Below, one piece after another: positions 17,015 through 26,039 of a DNA stretch of 64,000 bases. The position numbers were made by a program, and so were the translations under genes. Each line of letters begins with the position of its first letter. Within the stretch, counting starts at the first letter, position 1. Under the pieces are notes generated by a model. That model was not told the DNA's origin and made no database searches. It saw nothing but the letters and a program-made list of their open reading frames with translations. The stretch is from Streptomyces olivaceus. Its GTDB lineage: Bacteria > Actinomycetota > Actinomycetes > Streptomycetales > Streptomycetaceae. The stretch covers positions 484,167-548,166 of the forward strand of contig NZ_JOFH01000001.1 in assembly GCF_000721235.1 (NCBI RefSeq), given 5' to 3'.

Positions 17015-18231
17015 CCGCCCCCGCCCGTGCCCGCGGCTCGCAGGAGCTGATCCGCGCGGAGGAGCCCGTCCTCGCGCACAACTACCACCCGCTGCCCGTC
17101 GTCGTGGCCCGCGCGGAGGGCGCCTGGGTCGAGGACGTCGAGGGCCGCCGCTACCTCGACATGCTGGCCGGGTACTCGGCGCTCAACTTCGGCCACCGCC
17201 ACCCGGCGCTGGTCGACGCCGCCCACCGGCAGCTGGACCGGCTGACGCTCACCTCGCGCGCCTTCCACCACGACCGGCTCGCGGGGTTCGCCGAGCGGCT
17301 GGCCGCGCTGACCGGCACGGACATGGTGCTGCCGATGAACACCGGCGCGGAGGCGGTGGAGAGCGGCATCAAGGTGGCCCGCAAGTGGGCCTACGACGTG
17401 AAGGGCGTCCCCGCCGACCGCGCGACGATCGTGGTCGCGGCGGACAATTTCCACGGCCGTACGACGACGATCGTCGGCTTCTCCACCGACGAGACGGCCC
17501 GCGCGGGCTTCGGGCCCTTCACGCCGGGCTTCCGGGTCGTGCCGTACAACGACCTGGCGGCGCTGGAGGAGGCGGTCGACGAGACGACGGCGGCCGTGCT
17601 GATCGAGCCGATCCAGGGCGAAGCGGGCGTGCTGATCCCGGACGACGGCTATCTGGCGGGGGTGCGGGAGCTGACCCGCCGGGCCGGATGCCTGTTCGTC
17701 GCGGACGAGATCCAGTCCGGGCTCGGGCGCACCGGGCACACCCTGGCCGTCGAGCACGAGTCGGTCGTGCCCGACGTGGTGCTGCTCGGCAAGGCGCTGG
17801 GCGGCGGCATCGTGCCGGTGTCGGCGGTGGTCGGCAGCCGGGAGGTGCTGGGCGTGCTCCGTCCGGGCGAGCACGGTTCGACCTTCGGCGGCAACCCGCT
17901 GGCCGCCGCGGTCGGCACGGCGGTCGTGGAGCTGCTGGAGACCGGCGAGTTCCAGCGCCGGGCGGCAGAGCTGGGTGGGGTGCTGCGCGAGGGCCTGGCC
18001 GCCCTGGTCGGCAGGGGCGTCGTCGGCTTCCGGGCGCGGGGGCTGTGGGCGGGCGTCGACGTGGATCCCGCACTGGGCAGCGGCCGCGAGATCAGCGAGC
18101 GGCTGATGCGCGAGGGCGTCCTCGTCAAGGACACCCACGGCTCGACGATCCGGCTGGCCCCGCCGCTGACCGTCACCGGGGAGGAGCTGCGGGGCGCGCT
18201 CGGGACGCTGGAGAAGGTCCTGACCTCCTGA
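17011..18231 (+). CDS. rocD: Ornithine aminotransferase
   Basis: A class III PLP aminotransferase converting ornithine plus 2-oxoglutarate to glutamate semialdehyde plus glutamate. The 406 residues include MNTGAEAVE for PLP phosphate binding, the cofactor Asp in LFVADEIQSGLGRTG and the Schiff-base Lys in LLGKALGGGIVP. RocD identity rests on overall resemblance and on coupling to the dimethylargininase gene. Together the pair would feed arginine-derived nitrogen and carbon to glutamate. Confidence 0.92.
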   Translation: MTAPARARGSQELIRAEEPVLAHNYHPLPVVVARAEGAWVEDVEGRRYLDMLAGYSALNFGHRHPALVDAAHRQLDRLTLTSRAFHHDRLAGFAERLAALTGTDMVLPMNTGAEAVESGIKVARKWAYDVKGVPADRATIVVAADNFHGRTTTIVGFSTDETARAGFGPFTPGFRVVPYNDLAALEEAVDETTAAVLIEPIQGEAGVLIPDDGYLAGVRELTRRAGCLFVADEIQSGLGRTGHTLAVEHESVVPDVVLLGKALGGGIVPVSAVVGSREVLGVLRPGEHGSTFGGNPLAAAVGTAVVELLETGEFQRRAAELGGVLREGLAALVGRGVVGFRARGLWAGVDVDPALGSGREISERLMREGVLVKDTHGSTIRLAPPLTVTGEELRGALGTLEKVLTS

Positions 18232-18235
18232 GCCG

Positions 18236-18353
18236 CCCGCCGGAGACGCACCCCGAAGACCGGGACACGCCCGCCGGAGACCGGGAGACGCGCCCCGAAG
18301 ACCAGGAGCCACCCGCCGGAGACCGGGAGACGCGCCCCGGAGGCCGGGAGAAG
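18236..18353. repeat. Three imperfect 42-bp tandem repeats after rocD
   Basis: Units start at 18236 (34 bp, shortened), 18270 and 18312, each opening CCCGCCGGAGAC. Units two and three are identical for their first 28 bases and then diverge. The period is a multiple of three and one frame stays open across all units with a Pro/Asp/Arg/Glu repeat, though no start or ribosome site supports translation. They lie in the rocD 3' region. Confidence 0.75.
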
Positions 18354-18370
18354 GCCTCGGCCTCCCGGCC
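18342..18370. terminator. Bidirectional hairpin between rocD and the RpiB-family gene
   Basis: GGCCGGGAG at 18342-18350 pairs with CTCCCGGCC at 18362-18370 around an 11-base loop that itself contains GGCC repeats. It lies between two convergent genes and would serve both. Confidence 0.6.
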
Positions 18371-18424
18371 CGCCCGCCCCGGGGCCGGGAGAGGGGGCGG
18401 GCCTCCCTCCCCGCCCGTCGCACG

Positions 18425-18880
18425 TCACCGAGCGGCTCGGCCCTCGTCGAGCCGCTCGACGTGCGTGACGTTGTCCCGGTCCTCGGCGTCCTCGCTGGGC
18501 CCGGCCGCGAACCAGGCGTCGAGGATCTCCCGCAGCAGCGGTGCCGACGTCAGCCGCAGGCTGAGCGCGAGCACGTTGGCGTCGTTCCAGCGGCGGGCGC
18601 CGTCCGCGGTGTACGCGTCGGCGCACAGGGCCGCGCGGACGCCGGGGACCTTGTTGGCGGCGATGGACGCGCCGGTGCCGGTCCAGCAGCACACCACGGC
18701 CTGGTCGGCCCGCCCCTCGGCGACCTCGCGCGCGGCCCGCTCGGAGCACGCCGCCCACCGCGGGTCGGCGCCGGGGCTCAGCGCGCCGTGGACGCGCACC
18801 TCGTGACCGCGTCCGCGCAGCTCGTCGGCGACGAGCCGGGCCACGGGTTCGTCCATGTCTGAGGAGACGGCGATACGCAT
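18425..18880 (-). CDS. rpiB: RpiB/LacA/LacB-family sugar-phosphate isomerase
   Basis: A 151-residue protein of the ribose-5-phosphate isomerase B family. The phosphate/active-site loop CCWTGTGASIAANKVPG and the RAALCADAYTA segment match RpiB, with the NDANVLAL stretch after it. The canonical CGTGxGMS appears as WTGTGAS, shifting the Cys to CC just before Trp. Streptomyces often carry a second RpiB homologue of unknown substrate, so function beyond the family is not certain. It converges on rocD. Confidence 0.85.
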   Translation of the reverse strand: MRIAVSSDMDEPVARLVADELRGRGHEVRVHGALSPGADPRWAACSERAAREVAEGRADQAVVCCWTGTGASIAANKVPGVRAALCADAYTADGARRWNDANVLALSLRLTSAPLLREILDAWFAAGPSEDAEDRDNVTHVERLDEGRAAR

Positions 18881-19037
18881 GCGCGAAGCCTACTCAGCTT
18901 CCCGCCCGCCGGGCCGGTCACCTCATCGGCTCAACCACATGACTGAAGTCACGACCATACCGAGCATGATCGGGGGAACGGGTACGAGCTGAAGAGACGT
19001 ACTACCGAGCAGCGCTCCGCCCCCGGAGCGGCTGCGC

Positions 19038-20552
19038 GTGGAAAGGGAGGCCGCCACGTCCCCCACCGAGAACGGCCAAGAGACCGACGCCGCGGCGGTG
19101 CGCCGCCACCCCGCCCTGTTCCGGGCGATCAAACGTCGGCGGAATCCCCGGCTGCGCCGGTCGGACATCACCGTCACGGACGAGGCCGCGGTCAAGCGAG
19201 CCGTCAAGGCGGCCTCTCTCGGCAATGCCATGGAGTGGTTCGACTTCGGCATCTACGCCTATCTCGCGGGCACCATCGGCCGTGTGTTCTTCCCCTCGGG
19301 GAGTGACACCGCCCAGTTGCTGTCCTCGTTCGCCACGTTCGCCGTGGCGTTCCTGGTGCGGCCGATCGGCGGCATGGTCTTCGGCCCGATGGGTGACAAG
19401 ATCGGCCGCAAGAAGGTGCTGGCGCTGACCATGATCCTGATGGCGATCGGCACCGCCGCCATCGGGCTCATCCCGAGCTACGACTCGATCGGCTTCTGGT
19501 CGCCGCTGCTGCTGATCCTGTTCCGTCTGCTGCAGGGCTTCTCCACGGGCGGCGAGTACGGCGGCGCGTCGACCTTCATCGCCGAGTACGCGCCCGACAA
19601 GCGGCGCGGTTTCTTCGGCAGCTTCCTGGAGCTGGGCACGCTGGCCGGGTACACCGGTGCGGCGAGCCTCGTCACCGCGCTCACCGCGGCGCTGGGCAGC
19701 GACACGATGGACGCGTGGGCCTGGCGCATCCCGTTCCTCGTCGCGGCGCCGCTCGGCATCGTGGGTATCTATCTGCGGCTGAAGCTGGACGACACCCCCG
19801 CCTTCCTGAAGCTGGAGGACTCCAACGTCCACGTCTCGGAGGCGGCGAACGCGGTGGAGACCACCGCGCGGGGCGACCTGGCCAAGATCTTCCGCACCCA
19901 CTGGCGGTCGCTGGTGCTGTGCATCGCGCTGGTGGGCGCGTACAACATCACCGACTACATGCTGCTGTCGTACATGCCGACGTATCTGTCGGACGAGCTG
20001 GACTACAGCGAGAGCCACGGCCTGATGATCCTGGTGGCCACGATGGTGCTGCTGATGCTGATCATCAACCAGGTCGGCCGGCTCTCCGACCACTTCGGCC
20101 GCAAGCCCGTCCTGATGACCGGCATGATCGCGTTCTTCGTCCTGTCCGCCCCGGCCTTCCTGCTGGTGCAGGAGGGCAGTCTGCTCGCCGTCTCGGGCGG
20201 CATGCTGATGCTGGGCCTGTCCCTGGTCTGCCTGCTCGGCACGATGTCGGCGGCGCTCCCGGCGATGTTCCCCACCAACGTCCGCTACGGATCCCTGTCG
20301 GTCGGCTACAACCTGTCGGCGTCGATCTTCGGCGGCACCACACCGCTGGTCATCACGGCGCTGATCAGCCTGACCGACTCCGACATGATGCCCGCCTACT
20401 ACGCGATGGCCGCCGCGCTGGTCGGTGTCGTGGCCGTGGCCTGCATGAAGGAGACGGCCCAGAAGCCGCTGGCCGGTTCCCCGCCGTCGGTGCAGACCGA
20501 CGAGGAGGCGGCGGAGATCGTCGAGGCCCAGGCGCCGACTCCGAAGTTCTGA
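19038..20552 (+). CDS. MFS transporter of the metabolite:H+ symporter (ProP-like) family
   Basis: A 504-residue major facilitator with 12 predicted transmembrane segments. The MHS signature NAMEWFDFGIYAYLA opens TM1, MGDKIGRKKVL follows TM2, and LSDHFGRKPVL is the corresponding inter-domain loop. ProP-type members take up proline, betaine or organic acids; the substrate here is not readable. The GTG at 19038 has GGAG nine bases upstream and gives a charged 60-residue N-terminal extension. The divergent neighbour is the RpiB-family gene. Confidence 0.9.
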   Translation: MEREAATSPTENGQETDAAAVRRHPALFRAIKRRRNPRLRRSDITVTDEAAVKRAVKAASLGNAMEWFDFGIYAYLAGTIGRVFFPSGSDTAQLLSSFATFAVAFLVRPIGGMVFGPMGDKIGRKKVLALTMILMAIGTAAIGLIPSYDSIGFWSPLLLILFRLLQGFSTGGEYGGASTFIAEYAPDKRRGFFGSFLELGTLAGYTGAASLVTALTAALGSDTMDAWAWRIPFLVAAPLGIVGIYLRLKLDDTPAFLKLEDSNVHVSEAANAVETTARGDLAKIFRTHWRSLVLCIALVGAYNITDYMLLSYMPTYLSDELDYSESHGLMILVATMVLLMLIINQVGRLSDHFGRKPVLMTGMIAFFVLSAPAFLLVQEGSLLAVSGGMLMLGLSLVCLLGTMSAALPAMFPTNVRYGSLSVGYNLSASIFGGTTPLVITALISLTDSDMMPAYYAMAAALVGVVAVACMKETAQKPLAGSPPSVQTDEEAAEIVEAQAPTPKF

Positions 20553-20689
20553 GGCACGGGCGGCCGGCGGGCCGGGCGGTCCGGGTTCCGGACCACCCGG
20601 CCCGCACCTACACTGGCACCCCGGCAGACGCCGGTTGACCAGTGAGAACACGGCGAACGAGCCGTCCCGCCGGGGTGAGGAGCGTCGCC

Positions 20690-21412
20690 TTGTTCTACTA
20701 CGTCCTCAAATACGTGCTGCTGGGCCCGCTCCTGCGGGTGGCCTTCCGCCCCCGGATCGAGGGCCTGGACCACGTGCCGGCGTCCGGGGCGGCCATCGTC
20801 GCGGGCAACCACCTGTCCTTCGCGGACCACTTCCTGATGCCCGCGGTGCTCCGGCGCCGCATCACCTTCCTCGCCAAGGCGGAGTACTTCACCGGCCCGG
20901 GCCTCAAGGGGCGGCTGACCGCGTTCTTCTTCCGCAGCGCCGGGCAGATCCCCGTGGACCGCTCCGGCAAGGAGGCCGGGCAGGCGGCGATCCGCGAGGG
21001 CCTCGGAGTGCTGGCCCGGGACGAGTTGCTCGGCATCTATCCGGAGGGCACCCGCTCGCACGACGGCAGGCTGTACAAGGGCAAGGTCGGTGTCGCGGTG
21101 ATGGCGCTGCGGGCCGGCGTGCCCGTCGTGCCCTGCGCGATGATCGGCACCTTCGAGGCGCAGCCGCCGGGCCGCAAGATCCCGAAGCTGCACCCCGTGG
21201 TGATCCGCTTCGGCGAGCCCCTGGACTTCTCCCGCTACGCGGGCATGGAGGGCGAGAAGGCGGTCCTGCGCGCGGTCACCGACGAGATCCTCTACGCGAT
21301 CCTGTCGCTGTCCGGGCAGGAGTACGTCGACCGGTACGCGGCGGACGTGAAGGCCGAGGAGGCCGCGAAGGCGGACCGGGGCCGCCGCTTCCCCCGGCTG
21401 CCGCACCGGTAG
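20690..21412 (+). CDS. 1-acylglycerol-3-phosphate O-acyltransferase family protein
   Basis: PlsC-family enzymes acylate lysophosphatidic acid to phosphatidic acid at the membrane. The 240-residue product has the HX4D motif as NHLSFAD, the glycerol-phosphate site YPEGTRS and the PVVPCAMIG segment; the N-terminus FYYVLKYVLLGPLL could anchor it. I take the TTG at 20690 because GAGGAG lies seven bases upstream; the GTG at 20642 would add a basic stretch with no site. It follows the MFS gene by 137 bp. Confidence 0.9.
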   Translation: MFYYVLKYVLLGPLLRVAFRPRIEGLDHVPASGAAIVAGNHLSFADHFLMPAVLRRRITFLAKAEYFTGPGLKGRLTAFFFRSAGQIPVDRSGKEAGQAAIREGLGVLARDELLGIYPEGTRSHDGRLYKGKVGVAVMALRAGVPVVPCAMIGTFEAQPPGRKIPKLHPVVIRFGEPLDFSRYAGMEGEKAVLRAVTDEILYAILSLSGQEYVDRYAADVKAEEAAKADRGRRFPRLPHR

Positions 21413-21490
21413 CCGGCGCTACCGGAACGCGTCCTCTGCCGTCGGCAGAACACCGTGGCCCCGCGTCCGGGGGACGCCTACGGTCGCCGT

Positions 21491-22525
21491 ATGACACGCG
21501 CTGTGGTGATCGGGGCGACGGGGCAGATCGGGCGGGCGGCCGTGGGGGCGCTGGCCCGGGACGGCTGGGAGGTGACGGCGCTCTCGCGGGGCGGCGACCG
21601 GGACGCGGGGTGGCCCGGGGACGTGCGGGTGGTGCGGGCCGACCGGGAGGACGACGCGGCACTGTCGGCGGCGGTCGGCGAGGGGTGCGACGTCCTGGTG
21701 GACACCGTGGCCTTCGGCGCGGGGCACGCACGGCAGCTGGTGTCGCTGGCCGGACGGGTCGGCTCGGCGGTCGTGATCTCCACTCTGGCCGTCTACGAGG
21801 ACGACCGGGGCCGCAGCTTCGACACGCAGACCGAGCCCGACGGCTTCCCGCACTACCCGGTGCCGCTGACGGAGGCACAGCGCACCGTCCGGCCCGGTGA
21901 CACCTCGTACAGTGCCGGGAAGGTGGCGCTGGAGCAGGAACTCCTCGCCGCGGGCGACCGGTTGCCGGCGACGCTGCTGCGCGCGGGCGCGGTGCACGGT
22001 CCGTACGGCCGTACCCCGCGCGAGCTGTACTTCGTCAAGCGCAACCTCGACGGCAGGCGCCGGCGGGTCCTCGCGTACGGCGGTGCGAGCCGCTTCCACC
22101 CGGCGGGCGTGCACAACATCGCCGAGCTGGTCCGGCTGGCCGCGGCGCGGCCGGGTTCCCGCGTCCTGAACGCGGTGGACCCGGACGCGCCGACGGTGGC
22201 CGGGATCGCGGCGGCGATCGACGCCGTGATGGGTGCGGAGACCGAGGACGTCCTGGTGGACGGTCCGCCGCCCACCGGGCCGGTGGGCGACACGCCGTGG
22301 TCCGTACCCGCGCCCGTCGTGAGCGACATGAGTGCGGCGGAACATCAGTTGGGCTACCGCCCGGTGGCCCGGTACGCGGAGAACCTGGCGGAGACCGTCG
22401 CCTTCATCGAGGAGCGGCTCGCCGGCCGCGACTGGCGGGAGGCCTACCCGGAGATGTTCCGGGCGTACGGCGACCTCTTCGACTACGCGGCGGAGGACGC
22501 CTGGTTCGCCGCCCGGCGGGGCTGA
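21491..22525 (+). CDS. NAD-dependent epimerase/dehydratase family protein
   Basis: A 344-residue extended SDR. The Rossmann motif is IGATGQIG near the N-terminus, and a YSAGK (YxxxK) active-site pair lies near residue 150, preceded by STLAVYEDD. The C-terminal half is a substrate domain with HNIAELVRLA. The sugar-nucleotide or other substrate cannot be read. The ATG at 21491 is preferred to the shadow extension from 21455. It converges on the aminopeptidase gene. Confidence 0.87.
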   Translation: MTRAVVIGATGQIGRAAVGALARDGWEVTALSRGGDRDAGWPGDVRVVRADREDDAALSAAVGEGCDVLVDTVAFGAGHARQLVSLAGRVGSAVVISTLAVYEDDRGRSFDTQTEPDGFPHYPVPLTEAQRTVRPGDTSYSAGKVALEQELLAAGDRLPATLLRAGAVHGPYGRTPRELYFVKRNLDGRRRRVLAYGGASRFHPAGVHNIAELVRLAAARPGSRVLNAVDPDAPTVAGIAAAIDAVMGAETEDVLVDGPPPTGPVGDTPWSVPAPVVSDMSAAEHQLGYRPVARYAENLAETVAFIEERLAGRDWREAYPEMFRAYGDLFDYAAEDAWFAARRG

Positions 22526-22571
22526 GGCGGGCGGAGGGTGCGGCCGTCCGCCCCCTCCGCTCCGGGCGGGG

Positions 22572-24185
22572 TTACGGCGTGGGCGTGGCGTGCGGGGCGC
22601 AGGTCACGTCCTCGGCGTCCAGCTTCCCGGTGAGGAGGTAGCCGTCCACCCGGTCGTTGACACAGGAGTTGACCAGTCCGGTGACCCCGTGCGAACCGGC
22701 GTCCCGCTCGGTGATCAGGCGGGAGCCCTTGAACCGCTGGTGCAGTTCGACGGCGCCCGCGTACGGAGTGGCGGCGTCCCGCTCGGACTGGACGATCAGG
22801 ACGGGCGGAAGTCCCTTGCCCGTCTTCACGTTCAGCGGCGTCTGCTGCTTGGCCGGCCAGGTGGCACAGGGCAGGTTCATCCAGGCGTTGGCCCAGGTCA
22901 TGAACGGGTGGTCGCGGTGGAGGCGGGTGTTGTCCCGGTCCCAGGTGCGCCAATTCGCGGGCCACTTGGCGTCGGTGCACTCGACGGCCGTGTAGACGGC
23001 GTTGCCGTTCTCCGCGGAGGCGTTGCCCGCCGTGTCGGACAGGTCGGGGGCTGCGGCGTCGACGAGGGCCCGGGTGTCGCCGGCGACGTACTTGCTGAAG
23101 ATCTCGGCGGTCGGCGCCCAGGCGGAGTCGTAGTACGGGGCGCTCTGGAAGAAGGAGATCAGCTCGGCCGGTCCGACGACACCGCCCAGCGGCTCCTTCG
23201 CGGCGGCGGCGCGCAGCTTCAGCCACTGGTCCTGCACCTCGGCGCGGGTGTCGCCGAGGTGGTAGGCCGCGTCGTGCTCGGCGACCCAGTCCTGCCAGTC
23301 CTTCCAGCGGCCCTCGAAGGCTACGTCCTGGTCCAGGTTGGCCTGGTACCAGATCTTGTCGCGGGAGGGGTTGACGACGCTGTCGACGACCATGCGGCGC
23401 ACGTGGCCCGGGAAGAGGGTGCCGTAGACGGCGCCGAGGTAGGTGCCGTAGGAGACGCCGAGGTAGTTGAGCTTCTTCTCGCCCAGGGCGGCGCGGATGA
23501 CGTCGAGGTCGCGCGCCGTGTTCGGCGTGGTCATGTGCGGGAGCATCTCTCCGCTGCGCTCGGAGCAGCCCTCGGCGTACTCCCGGGCCAGCTTCCGCTG
23601 GGCGCGCTTGTCGGCCTCGGAGCCGGGCACGGGGTCGGCCTTGGGCGCCTTGACGAACTCCTGCGGGTCGGCGCAGGAGATGGGCGCGGAGTGTCCGACG
23701 CCGCGGGGGTCGAAGCCGACGAAGTCGTAGGCCTTGGCGGTCTTGGCCCACACGGCGTTCTCGCCGGTGACGCGGGCCGGGAAGCGCAGCCCGGAGCCGC
23801 CGGGTCCGCCGGGGTTGTAGACGAGGGCGCCCTGGCGCTCGCTCCGGGTGCCGGTGCTGCCGACGCGGTCGACGGCGAGCTCGATCTGCTTGCCGTACGG
23901 CTTGGCGTAGTCGAGCGGCACCTTCACGTAGCCGCACTGGATGGGCTTCGGCAGGTCCCAGTCGGCGGCGCAGTCCTGCCAGTCGACGCCGGCCCTGGCC
24001 GCGCGGGCGGCGGCGACGGCGGCGCCGCGGGCCTCACGGTCCGAGCCGTGCGCGGAGGGGTGGCCTCCGGCCGGGGCGGCGTTCGCGGCGGGTGCCGTGA
24101 CGGCGCCGGCTATCAGCGTGGCGGTGACCAGTGCGCCGGCCGAGCCGAACGCCGTGGCCCTCCGCCGCAGTCCGTTCTTGCTCAA
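22572..24185 (-). CDS. tap: Secreted tripeptidyl aminopeptidase (alpha/beta hydrolase)
   Basis: A 537-residue secreted serine peptidase that removes tripeptides from protein N-termini. The signal peptide is clear: MSKNGLRRR, a hydrophobic run, then APAANAAPA. The mature enzyme has the oxyanion stretch YNPGGPGGSG, nucleophile Ser in LGVSYGTYLG, Asp in SERDAATPY and His in DAGSHGVTG, as in S. lividans Tap and its Slp relatives. Several Cys pairs would form disulfides outside the cell. Confidence 0.94.
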   Translation of the reverse strand: MSKNGLRRRATAFGSAGALVTATLIAGAVTAPAANAAPAGGHPSAHGSDREARGAAVAAARAARAGVDWQDCAADWDLPKPIQCGYVKVPLDYAKPYGKQIELAVDRVGSTGTRSERQGALVYNPGGPGGSGLRFPARVTGENAVWAKTAKAYDFVGFDPRGVGHSAPISCADPQEFVKAPKADPVPGSEADKRAQRKLAREYAEGCSERSGEMLPHMTTPNTARDLDVIRAALGEKKLNYLGVSYGTYLGAVYGTLFPGHVRRMVVDSVVNPSRDKIWYQANLDQDVAFEGRWKDWQDWVAEHDAAYHLGDTRAEVQDQWLKLRAAAAKEPLGGVVGPAELISFFQSAPYYDSAWAPTAEIFSKYVAGDTRALVDAAAPDLSDTAGNASAENGNAVYTAVECTDAKWPANWRTWDRDNTRLHRDHPFMTWANAWMNLPCATWPAKQQTPLNVKTGKGLPPVLIVQSERDAATPYAGAVELHQRFKGSRLITERDAGSHGVTGLVNSCVNDRVDGYLLTGKLDAEDVTCAPHATPTP

Positions 24186-24342
24186 CGTGCCCTCCCCGTA
24201 CGTGTTCGCGACAAGTACGGGGATCCTCGCGGCTGTGGGATTCCTGAGAACAGGGCTAGTACTACTTCTTTGCCAATCCGATAAACGGAGAGTGGCGTTC
24301 GATCGGCGGAATCACGGTGAGGCCCCGGCCGGGCGGAGTCCG

Positions 24343-24675
24343 TCAGGACGCGTTCGGGCCCCGGTGTTCCGCGGTGATGCCGAAGCGGTGGCGCTCACGC
24401 GGCGCCGCGGCGCCGGTGTCGTGCACCGCGGCGACCGAGGTGATGATCTGCCCGTCCGCGTGCTGCCCCTCCACGTGCTCTTGGCCGTCCGCGTGCTCGT
24501 GGCCGTCCGCGTGCTCCTGGGCCTCCTCCAGCCGCTCCAGGTCGGCCGCGGAGACGAGGGCGACGAGAGGCTTGCCGTGCCGCGTCACGACGACACGCTC
24601 ACCGCCGTACACCACCCGGTTGATCAGGTCGGCGAGCTCAGCCCTGGCTTGCGTCACCGGAATCTCGTAGGCCAT
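24343..24675 (-). CDS. Phd/YefM-type antitoxin with a His-rich tail; no toxin partner seen
   Basis: Residues 1-50 are a YefM/Phd DNA-binding domain ([19 protein letters not shown], then [15 protein letters not shown]). Residues 54-76 hold a His/Asp/Gly-rich stretch with HADG three times (55, 61, 72), followed by a basic tail. Such antitoxins normally precede a YoeB/Doc toxin, but the 157 bp downstream hold no toxin-sized frame and the next gene is the peptidase. It is divergent from clpP and may act as a free-standing regulator; the tail could bind metal. Both roles are inference. Confidence 0.85.
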   Translation of the reverse strand: MAYEIPVTQARAELADLINRVVYGGERVVVTRHGKPLVALVSAADLERLEEAQEHADGHEHADGQEHVEGQHADGQIITSVAAVHDTGAAAPRERHRFGITAEHRGPNAS

Positions 24676-24796
24676 GCCCCCAGCTTACGGTTTCGGCCGA
24701 AACCACTCCCGAGTAACGTACGTCCTGTACATTTTTTACGGAGACCACGGAGTCAGCCGCGGCCGAAGAGTGCTCTGCCACGAGGAGGGGGTCGCC

Positions 24797-25432
24797 ATGA
24801 CCCGACCGTCCGCCCGTCACGTCCTGCCCGAGTTCACCGAGCGCACGAGTGCCGGGACCCGGACGACGGATCCGTACTCGAAGCTGCTGGAGGAGCGGAT
24901 CGTCTTCCTCGGCACACCGGTCGACGAGATCTCCGCGAACGACGTGATGGCGCAGTTCATGTACCTGGAGCACCAGGCGCCCGACCGTGACATCGCGCTC
25001 TACATCAACTCCCCCGGCGGCTCCTTCACCGCGATGACCGCGATCTACGACACGATGCAGTACGTCGCGTGCGACGTGGAGACGACCTGCCTGGGCCAGG
25101 CCGGCGCGTCCGCCGCGGTACTGCTGGCCGCGGGCACACCGGGCAAGCGCTCGATACTGCCGGGCGCGCGGGCCGTGATCCACCAGCCGGCGCTGACCGA
25201 GCCGGTGCGGGGGCAGGCCAGTGATCTCGGCATCCAGGCCGACGAACTGACCCGCGTCCGGGCCCGGCTGGAGGAGCTGCTCGCCCGGCACACCGGCCGC
25301 GGCCCCGGGCAGGTCCGCGCCGACCTCGAACGGGAGATGATCCTGGACGCCCACCAGGCCGTGGAGTACGGCCTGGTGGACCGGATCGTGCCCAACCGGG
25401 GAGCCGCGCAGGCCGCCCCCGCCACCGGGTGA
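24797..25432 (+). CDS. ClpP-family protein with displaced catalytic serine
   Basis: A 211-residue ClpP homologue. It keeps the oxyanion strand [12 protein letters not shown], the catalytic-His segment IHQP and the Asp region RADLERE followed by AVEYGLVD. The nucleophile segment reads [16 protein letters not shown]: aligned without gaps to the canonical GQAAS element, the active-site Ser becomes Ala104 and a Ser occupies 105. It may be a ClpR-like non-catalytic subunit or use the shifted Ser. I start at ATG 24797, after GAGGAGGGGG; the upstream frame from 24674 has no support. A small gene follows after 7 bp. Confidence 0.9.
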   Translation: MTRPSARHVLPEFTERTSAGTRTTDPYSKLLEERIVFLGTPVDEISANDVMAQFMYLEHQAPDRDIALYINSPGGSFTAMTAIYDTMQYVACDVETTCLGQAGASAAVLLAAGTPGKRSILPGARAVIHQPALTEPVRGQASDLGIQADELTRVRARLEELLARHTGRGPGQVRADLEREMILDAHQAVEYGLVDRIVPNRGAAQAAPATG

Positions 25433-25439
25433 GCGGCGC

Positions 25440-25748
25440 GTGCTGCCACCGGAGCTGCCGCCCCTGCCCGCCCTGACCCGCGCGGAGTGCGAGCTGATCG
25501 ACCGGTACCTGGACGCGGTCGACCTGCTCGGGCGCATCAATCCCGCGCAGGACGGTGACACCTACCGGGCGCTGCGGGCCGCCCAGACGCTGGTCGGCAG
25601 GGCGGCGGCCCTGCGGGACGCGCTGGAGCTGATGCACCGCCGCGGCGAGACGGACCTGCACTCCGGCACGCTCGCCCGCGCGCTGCGCGTCCTGGACGGC
25701 GAGCGGCGCACGGCCCGGGTCGGCCTTCCGCCACCGTCCGGCAGTTGA
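25440..25748 (+). CDS. Small helical hypothetical protein (102 aa)
   Basis: The GTG at 25440 lies 7 bp after the clpP-like stop, so the two are probably cotranscribed. The product is mostly helical, with ECELIDRYLDAVDLLGRIN and the heptad-like ALRAAQTLVGRAAALRDALELMHRR, and ends in a Pro-rich tail. I recognise no family. Its position suggests a partner or adaptor for the unusual ClpP, which is only inference. Confidence 0.65.
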   Translation: MLPPELPPLPALTRAECELIDRYLDAVDLLGRINPAQDGDTYRALRAAQTLVGRAAALRDALELMHRRGETDLHSGTLARALRVLDGERRTARVGLPPPSGS

Positions 25749-26039
25749 GGAGCCCGCGGCCGAAACGGACCAAACGGCTTACCGCCCTTCGGCGTAGATA
25801 CACCTCCGATTTCCGGCTGCCCGAACTTGCGGCCGCGTCGACCGGAACCCCCGGCCGGGACCGCTCCACCACTGGTCCGGGGGCGGCACCGCACTCGACA
25901 GGAATTCGAACACGGAGGCTGGAAACCCGAACGGGTGAGTGGTGAGTAACAACACAAAGGGCACGTTCCGTTGGGAATTACCCGGCGGCCGGGACAAGAT
26001 CCGTGACTGACGACAAGCCCCCGCCGCAGCGGCGGGGCG
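25749..26039 (+). other. Non-coding promoter/leader stretch before the c-di-AMP switch
   Basis: No convincing gene lies here. The 291 bp hold a relatively AT-rich part (about 25900-25990, with GAGTAACAACACAAAGG) that could carry the promoter, then a short hairpin at 26019-26037 (CCCCGCC / GGCGGGG, five-base loop). The downstream half continues directly into the riboswitch. Confidence 0.5.

Noticed and set aside
22297..24284. Plus-strand frames opposite the aminopeptidase
   Set aside because: Antisense shadow of tap, whose signal peptide and catalytic triad are clear on the minus strand.
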